Below, in pieces: positions 6,179 through 10,684 of a stretch of 10,684 nt of DNA. The DNA is from JBCBCP01 sp039178165 (GTDB lineage: Bacteria > Pseudomonadota > Alphaproteobacteria > Rhodobacterales > Rhodobacteraceae), in the NCBI GenBank assembly GCA_039178165.1, contig JBCDFL010000114.1:1-10684 (forward strand), written 5' to 3'. The notes beneath the pieces were generated by a model that made no database searches, had not been told where the DNA came from, and saw nothing but the letters and a program-made list of their open reading frames with translations. The translations under genes were made by a program, and so were the position numbers. Position 1 is the first letter of the stretch. Every line of letters begins with the position of its first letter.

Positions 6179-7974
6179 AGGGTGATACTCGCGGGGTCGG
6201 TGTCGTCGTACAGCTGCTCGACCAGCGCGGCGCGGCGGGCAAGCAGTTTGGCGAAGTTGATGTTGCCTTTGGCCGTCGCCTCGCCGTCCGCCATGGAGGG
6301 CGGCTCGGCCAGGATCAGCGCGCGGGCGACGCGGGTGGCAGAGCCTTTGCCTTGGGCTGCTTTGTCCAAACGCGCCCGAATGGTTTGGAACAGGTCGTCC
6401 GCCATCAGCACGCCGCCGATCTGCGTCACGGCAAAACCGTTCGCTTCCAGCGCCGCGCGGTTCGGCACGATCAGAACGCCGACCTCATCCCGGCCCGTGC
6501 CGGTGATGACCACATCCGCGGCCAGCGGGGCCAGCGCCGCCAACATTTCAAGCCGCAGGTTCGCGGCCTGCACCCAGGTGCCGGTGCTGAGCTTGAAATC
6601 TTCCGACAGCCGCCCGTCGAAGCGCAAACCCTTCGAGGGGTCGTCCGGGTCGACAAAGCGCATCGCGTCCCCGGTGATAAAGAAGCCTTCGTCATCGAAC
6701 GCCTCCGCCGTTTTGGCGTCGTTCTGCCAATAGCCGTTAAACAGCGCATCGCCCTTCACCCGCACGTCCATCCGGCCCTCGGCGTCCGGGATCAGCTTCA
6801 CGTCCCAGCCGGTCATCGGCACGCCCACGATGCCCGCGCCTTTGGCCGGCTCGTGTTGCAGCAAGCAAGCCGGCGCCGTCTCCGTCAGGCCCCAGGAGGA
6901 GGTGATCAGCGGCAGCCGGCCAAGCGTCTGCTGCGCCAGGTCCTCCAACGCGGCCCAGGTGTCCTGCGGCAGGGACGCGCCGGCGTAGAAGATCATATCG
7001 AGGTTCTGGAAATAGGTCCGGCGCAGCGCCGCGTCCTTGCGCAGAGCTGCCACAAGCTGGGCGAAGCCGACGGGCACGTTAAAGCTGATCGTGCCGGAAA
7101 CGAGGCTCAGGTTTTCCAATGTGCGCGGGAAGAGGGCCGGTAGCGGCTTGCCATCGTCGATGTAAAGCGTGCCGCCGTTCGCGAGGACCAAGTTGAAATT
7201 GTGCGAGCCGCCGAAGACATGGTTCCAGGGCAGCCAGTCCACCAGCACGGGGGGCTTTGCGCCGATAAAAGGCAGGCCGTCCGCGATCTGCGCCTGGTTG
7301 GTCGTCATCATCCGCTGCGTGGTCAGCACGCCCTTCGGATCGGAGGTCGAGCCCGAGGTCAGCAAGGTCTTTGCGACGGTGTCAGGCGTGACAGCGGCCA
7401 GCGCATCGTCCACCCCCGCGTCGCTGTGTTTCAGCAGGTCCACAAACCGCGTCGCGCCCGTGTCCGCGGGATCTGAGGCAATTGCGGGGCACCCGGCCAG
7501 CGCCAAAGCGCGGGCATAGGCGTCGCCGTCGGTGGCAAAGACGCGCGCCGGTTTGATCAGGTCGATGACGTAGCGCAGCCGCGGCTCCGCCGCCGGGACC
7601 AGCGCATATTGCTCGGCCACCGGAACGTAGGGCACGCCAACCAACTGCGCGCCCAGCGCCAGCAGCGCGTGGTCAATGGAATTGCCCGACAGGATCAGGA
7701 TCGGATGGTCCGCGCCCAGGCCCTGACCCAGCAGCCAGCCGCCCACTGCACGGGCCTTGGCCCAGGCGGTGGCATACGTCTCGGACCGCCAGCCGGCGCC
7801 GCTGCGCTCGGCCAAGAAGACCCGGTCCGGCGCCTCCGCCGCCCAGCGCCGCAGCCAGTCGCCGGTGCAGCGCGCGGGCGTGGACATCGCATAGCCGGAC
7901 CGCAGCATAATGGAGCCATCCGCGCGATCCTCGCGCAGGGTCCGATGGGGCCGCAGGTCCAGGTGCTGGGTCAT
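6175..7974 (-). CDS. Feruloyl-CoA synthase-like acyl-CoA ligase
   Basis: A 599-residue AMP-forming ligase of the feruloyl-CoA synthase (Fcs) branch, longer than the 506-residue benzoate-CoA ligase nearby. It would activate an aromatic or phenylpropenoid acid to its CoA thioester. Motifs: P-loop LLTSGSTSDPKG (204-215), with Ser209-Thr210 followed by Ser211 where Gly is usual; VDWLPWNHVFGGSHNFN (245-261); SSWGLTETAP (359-368); FFITGDAM (431-438); the Fcs-type hinge GRLSEDFKLSTGTWV (454-468), which replaces the usual GRxKDxIK; and a C-terminal TAKGNIN (567-573) with the adenylation lysine at 569, then RRAALVEQLY (580-589). The ATG at 7974 overlaps the hydratase stop by 4 bp (ATGA). The frame stays open upstream, but only inside the hydratase gene, so it is not a fusion. 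Substrate could be ferulate, p-coumarate, cinnamate or another aryl acid; family assignment is firm. Confidence 0.88.
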   Translation of the reverse strand: MTQHLDLRPHRTLREDRADGSIMLRSGYAMSTPARCTGDWLRRWAAEAPDRVFLAERSGAGWRSETYATAWAKARAVGGWLLGQGLGADHPILILSGNSIDHALLALGAQLVGVPYVPVAEQYALVPAAEPRLRYVIDLIKPARVFATDGDAYARALALAGCPAIASDPADTGATRFVDLLKHSDAGVDDALAAVTPDTVAKTLLTSGSTSDPKGVLTTQRMMTTNQAQIADGLPFIGAKPPVLVDWLPWNHVFGGSHNFNLVLANGGTLYIDDGKPLPALFPRTLENLSLVSGTISFNVPVGFAQLVAALRKDAALRRTYFQNLDMIFYAGASLPQDTWAALEDLAQQTLGRLPLITSSWGLTETAPACLLQHEPAKGAGIVGVPMTGWDVKLIPDAEGRMDVRVKGDALFNGYWQNDAKTAEAFDDEGFFITGDAMRFVDPDDPSKGLRFDGRLSEDFKLSTGTWVQAANLRLEMLAALAPLAADVVITGTGRDEVGVLIVPNRAALEANGFAVTQIGGVLMADDLFQTIRARLDKAAQGKGSATRVARALILAEPPSMADGEATAKGNINFAKLLARRAALVEQLYDDTDPASITL

Positions 7975-8735
7975 CTGAACTGCGGGCTGCGTTTTTCGAG
8001 GAAGGCTTGCAGACCCTCCAGCGCGTCCGGGCTGGTCTGCGCCAGCGCCGCGCAGAGGCTTTCGACGAACAGGCCATCGCCACGCGCCATGTCGTCGATC
8101 CGCGCGATGCCTTGGATCATCATGTAGTTGCTGAGACCAGCGTTCCCGGCGATCTGGTGCGCGATCTCCATCGCGCGGGGCAGCGCCTCGCCTTCGCCAA
8201 CGGCGTAATGCGCGAGCCCGAGGGCCACGGCGTCTTCGGTGCCGTATTTGCGCCCCGTCAGCATCATCTCCGTCATCCGGTCCGGGCCGATGATCCGCGC
8301 CACCCGAACCGTCGCGCCGCCGCCCACGAAGATACCCCGCCGCCCTTCGGGCAGCTGAAAGATGCACCCCGGCTCCGCGATGCGCACATGGGTGGAGGTG
8401 GCAAGCTCCAGTCCCCCGCCAATCACGGCGCCGGTCATGGCGCTGACGACCGGCAGGCCGCCGGACTGAATGTGATCCATGACCCGGTGCCACCAGCGGC
8501 TGTGGTGCATCGTGCCTTCGGCGTCGCGGTGCTGATGCTCTCTGAGGTCCAGGCCCGCGCAGTAATGCCCGCCTTCCCCGTGGATCACCACGATGCGTGT
8601 GCCCTCGGGCGGCGCATTGAACAGCGCCTCGATCTCGCGCAGCAGCCCGTCGGACATCGCGTTGCGCTTGTCCGGGCGGTTCAGGGTCAGCACTGTCACC
8701 GGGCCGTCTTGGGTAATCTCGCAATACGTGCGCAT
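7971..8735 (-). CDS. Enoyl-CoA hydratase/isomerase (crotonase) family protein
   Basis: A 254-residue single-domain crotonase, normal length. The oxyanion/CoA segment is HYCAGLDL (57-64) and GAVIGGGLELA (102-112); the second active-site segment is FQLPEGRRGIFVGGGATVR (126-144). Both glutamates of classical hydratases, E110 and E130 (rat crotonase E144 and E164), are retained. Hydroxycinnamoyl-CoA hydratase-lyases of the Pseudomonas type have Ser at the first position, so this protein looks more like a true hydratase. ATG at 8735 has AGGAG seven bases upstream, and that site overlaps the DctM stop (TAGGAG). Its stop overlaps the next ligase start (ATGA), so the ligase probably supplies its acyl-CoA substrate. 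It may hydrate a cinnamoyl-type CoA or an alicyclic enoyl-CoA. The specific substrate and reaction are inferred only from context. Confidence 0.85.
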   Translation of the reverse strand: MRTYCEITQDGPVTVLTLNRPDKRNAMSDGLLREIEALFNAPPEGTRIVVIHGEGGHYCAGLDLREHQHRDAEGTMHHSRWWHRVMDHIQSGGLPVVSAMTGAVIGGGLELATSTHVRIAEPGCIFQLPEGRRGIFVGGGATVRVARIIGPDRMTEMMLTGRKYGTEDAVALGLAHYAVGEGEALPRAMEIAHQIAGNAGLSNYMMIQGIARIDDMARGDGLFVESLCAALAQTSPDALEGLQAFLEKRSPQFR

Positions 8736-8744
8736 GGCCGGCTC

Positions 8745-10244
8745 CTAGATGATGGGGATGAGGAACAACGTGATGATCGGGAAGGCCACCAGGATCACCA
8801 CCCGCACCAGATCGGAACCGACGAAGTAGAGGACGGCCTTATACGTCTCCGTCATCTTGGTCCCCTTGGACATCGCGTTGATGACGAAGAGGTTCATTCC
8901 GACGGGCGGCGTGATCAAGCCCACCTCCACCACGATCAGCACGAGGATACCGAACCAGATGGCGACCTGCTCGGTGTTGATGCGATTGAGCACGCCATTG
9001 GACACCCCGCGCAGGCCCAGCTCGCGCGCGATCTCGCGCGGCAACTCTTGGCCCGCGGCTAGCATCGCTTGCGCTTCGGCCAGCGCGGCCTGCGGCAGCT
9101 CGGCACCCGAGGCGATGAGCTCTGACAGCCGCGCGCTTTGCAGCTCCACCATGGTGACGAAGGAGAAGTCGAGCTCCTGCACGATGGGCCAGAAGATCGG
9201 GATAGTCAGCAGGATCATCGAAAGGCTGTCCATCACGCAGCCCAGTAGCAGATAGAAGACCAGGATCGCGATGAGCACCAGGTATGGCGACAGGCCCTGC
9301 CCGCTGATCCAGGCGGCCAGCTCTTGCGGCACCTGCGTCAGAGCGAGGAACCCGTTGTAGAACGCCGCCCCCAACACGATGAAGAAGATCATGGCCGTGG
9401 ACTTGGCGGTCACGCGGAAGCTTTCGCCCAAAGATGCCCAAGTGAGGCCACCCGCGAACCAGGCGATGAGGCCCGTGCCGAACGCGCCCACGGCGGCGCC
9501 TTCGGTCGGGGTGAACCAGCCCGCGTAGATACCCCCCACCACGAGGCCAAAGACCAACAGCACCGGCCACACCTTCACCAGCGCGGCCATGCGCGCGCTG
9601 TAGGGCATGCGGGGCTTGGTGCCGGCAGAGCCGGGGTTGATCGCCACATAGAGGCGGATCGCGATGACATAGCCAATGGCAGCCAGGATGCCGGGGATGA
9701 AGGCGGCCAGGAACAGCTTGGCGATGTTCTGTTCGGTCAGGATGGCGTAGATCACCAGCACGACCGAGGGCGGGATCAGGATACCAAGCGTACCGCCCGC
9801 GGCGAGCGTCGCCGTCGAAAAGCCGCCCGCATAGCCGTATTGGCGCAACTCCGGCAGAGCCACGCGGCCCATTGTGGCCGCTGTGGCGAGCGAAGAGCCG
9901 CAGATCGCCCCGAAGCCCGCGCAGGCGCCCACCGCGGCCATGGCCACACCGCCCTTGCGGTCACCCAGAAAGCCTTCCGCGGCTTTGAAAAGGGCCTGAC
10001 TCATCCCACCCAGGGTCGCGAAATGGCCCATCAGTAGGAACATGGGGATGATCGACAGGGAATAGTTGGAGAATGTCGTGTAGGTCTCAGACTTCAGCCG
10101 CGCCAGCGGGATCGTCGTGTCGCCGGTCACCAGCACCAACCCAACAAGACCCGCCAGGAACATGGCCAGCCCGATCGGCACGCGCAGGAAGATCAGGGTC
10201 AGCAGCGCCGGAAAGGAGAGCGCGCCGATGGCAATATCGGTCAA
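8745..10244 (-). CDS. dctM: TRAP transporter large permease subunit, DctM family
   Basis: A 499-residue inner-membrane protein, the ion-coupled channel subunit of a tripartite TRAP transporter driven by a Na+ or H+ gradient. Hydrophobic segments run through nearly the whole protein. The DctM signatures are FGAICGSSLATAATMGRVALPEL (111-133), TLAAGGTLGILIPPS (146-160), WFTPTEGAAVGA (243-254) and VEVGLITPPVGMNLFVI (439-455). DctM proteins are usually about 430 residues; the extra length is a hydrophilic insertion near residues 361-426, reported separately. I chose a TTG start at 10244, which overlaps the DctQ stop (TTGA) and gives the usual short N-terminus before the first membrane segment; GAGGGG lies about 8 bases upstream. 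The open frame reaching further upstream is inside dctQ. Cargo is unknown; association with a CoA ligase and box genes suggests an aromatic carboxylate. Confidence 0.93.
   Translation of the reverse strand: MTDIAIGALSFPALLTLIFLRVPIGLAMFLAGLVGLVLVTGDTTIPLARLKSETYTTFSNYSLSIIPMFLLMGHFATLGGMSQALFKAAEGFLGDRKGGVAMAAVGACAGFGAICGSSLATAATMGRVALPELRQYGYAGGFSTATLAAGGTLGILIPPSVVLVIYAILTEQNIAKLFLAAFIPGILAAIGYVIAIRLYVAINPGSAGTKPRMPYSARMAALVKVWPVLLVFGLVVGGIYAGWFTPTEGAAVGAFGTGLIAWFAGGLTWASLGESFRVTAKSTAMIFFIVLGAAFYNGFLALTQVPQELAAWISGQGLSPYLVLIAILVFYLLLGCVMDSLSMILLTIPIFWPIVQELDFSFVTMVELQSARLSELIASGAELPQAALAEAQAMLAAGQELPREIARELGLRGVSNGVLNRINTEQVAIWFGILVLIVVEVGLITPPVGMNLFVINAMSKGTKMTETYKAVLYFVGSDLVRVVILVAFPIITLFLIPII
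8967..9164 (-). other. Hydrophilic insertion in DctM with internal repeat
   Basis: Residues 361-426 of DctM are polar, Ala/Glu/Leu-rich and probably helical. They separate the membrane segment ending IFWPIVQELDF from IWFGILVLIVVEVGLITPP; in most DctM proteins these are joined by a short loop. Inside it, ASGAELPQAALAE (378-390) and AAGQELPREIARE (396-408) align as an 18-residue repeat. The reading frame is kept throughout and base composition is like the surroundings, so it is not an obvious frameshift or foreign insert. The function is unknown. Confidence 0.65.
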
Positions 10245-10684
10245 TGCTCTGCCCCCTCGGGCGCGGGCATCAGGGCCCGGCCAACGCTCGCCTCCATCAC
10301 GCGCATCACGGCCATGTAGACGCCGGCCAGCGCGGCAATCCCCGCACCGGCTAGCGCGGCGGCGTAGCCCCACCAGACCGGGAAGGCGAGGATGAACGAT
10401 ACCTGCCCCGACCGGATCTTGGACTGCATGCCCGACATCAGCTGCACAGCGATCAGGATCAGGACGGCGGCACAGACCACCTCGATCACCGCAGCCAGCC
10501 ACCGTCTGGCGCCTGCAGGAAGCCGGTCGGTGAAGACATCGACGGTCGCGTGGCCCGCCGTCATCTGGCACAGAGGTAGGAACGCGAAGATGGCGAACGC
10601 CATGCCCGCCTCCACCATCTCGAAATCGCCGCGGACCTGATCGATCCCCAGCGCGATCAGCGCGTTCGCCCAGCCGGTATCGAT
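10241..10684 (-). CDS. dctQ: TRAP transporter small permease subunit, DctQ family (N-terminus outside window)
   Basis: The small membrane subunit that pairs with DctM. The frame is open to the right edge, giving 147 residues; the true start and most of the first of four expected membrane helices lie beyond it. An in-frame ATG at 10618 exists, but starting there would cut the conserved segment. Visible hydrophobic helices lie at about 25-41, 62-84 and 99-127 of the visible part. FEMVEAGMAFAIFAF followed by LCQMTAGHATVDVF is the characteristic DctQ core (charged residue, helix, then GH-x-x-VD). It ends EGAEH with TGA overlapping the DctM TTG start. The solute-binding DctP subunit, which would indicate the cargo, is not in the window and may lie just upstream. 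Confidence 0.9.
   Translation of the reverse strand: MDTGWANALIALGIDQVRGDFEMVEAGMAFAIFAFLPLCQMTAGHATVDVFTDRLPAGARRWLAAVIEVVCAAVLILIAVQLMSGMQSKIRSGQVSFILAFPVWWGYAAALAGAGIAALAGVYMAVMRVMEASVGRALMPAPEGAEH

Noticed and set aside
6175..8724. Apparent 849-residue fusion of an N-terminal extension with the Fcs-like ligase
   Set aside because: The first 250 residues are an Arg/Gly-rich out-of-frame reading of the hydratase gene. The ligase start at 7974 overlaps the hydratase stop (ATGA), and the ligase is full length without the extension.
8745..10571. Apparent long N-terminal extension of DctM
   Set aside because: The extra codons lie in the dctQ gene in another frame and encode no hydrophobic helix. 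The TTG at 10244 gives a standard DctM.

Overview
The window is GC-rich and almost fully coding. All genes lie on the minus strand, so transcription runs from high to low coordinates. Protein signatures and gene content (aerobic benzoyl-CoA 'box' genes next to a TRAP transporter, a feruloyl-CoA synthase-type ligase and an amidohydrolase) suggest an alphaproteobacterium, most likely a Rhodobacteraceae/Roseobacter-type organism. This is inferred from gene content, not from a marker gene.

Layout in order of transcription. (1) 10684-8745: TRAP transporter small (DctQ, cut by the right edge) and large (DctM) membrane subunits. The periplasmic binding subunit is not in the window. (2) 8735-5303: a crotonase/enoyl-CoA hydratase, a feruloyl-CoA synthase-like acyl-CoA ligase and an amidohydrolase_2 protein. 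From DctQ to the amidohydrolase every junction is a 4-bp start/stop overlap (TTGA or ATGA) or a 9-bp gap, so this looks like one translationally coupled operon. (3) 5302-5228: a short regulatory spacer with a perfect TGCA-N6-TGCA palindrome. (4) 5227-2910: benzoate-CoA ligase and an alpha/beta hydrolase, sharing one base at a TGATG junction. (5) 2909-2820: a second regulatory spacer with two related palindromes. (6) 2819-1170: boxC. (7) 1169-1059: a GC-rich spacer with nested REP-like inverted repeats. (8) 1058 to the left edge: boxB, lacking its C-terminal quarter.

How it works together: benzoate-CoA ligase makes benzoyl-CoA; BoxB (with a BoxA reductase, not seen) forms the 2,3-epoxide; BoxC opens the ring hydrolytically and releases formate. 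BoxD and the BoxR regulator are not in the window. The upstream TRAP/hydratase/ligase/amidohydrolase block looks like a peripheral route that imports an aromatic or phenylpropenoid-like acid and activates it with CoA; its substrate cannot be settled from sequence alone. The TGCRYTWTA-type sites in front of both the bcl-hydrolase and boxCB units suggest shared control by a BoxR/BzdR-like repressor sensing benzoyl-CoA.

Most worth a second look: the shared operator motif, the undefined hydratase-ligase-amidohydrolase cassette, a roughly 65-residue hydrophilic insertion with an internal repeat in DctM, and the REP-like element between boxC and boxB. I see no CRISPR array, tRNA, rRNA, insertion sequence or clearly new defence system.
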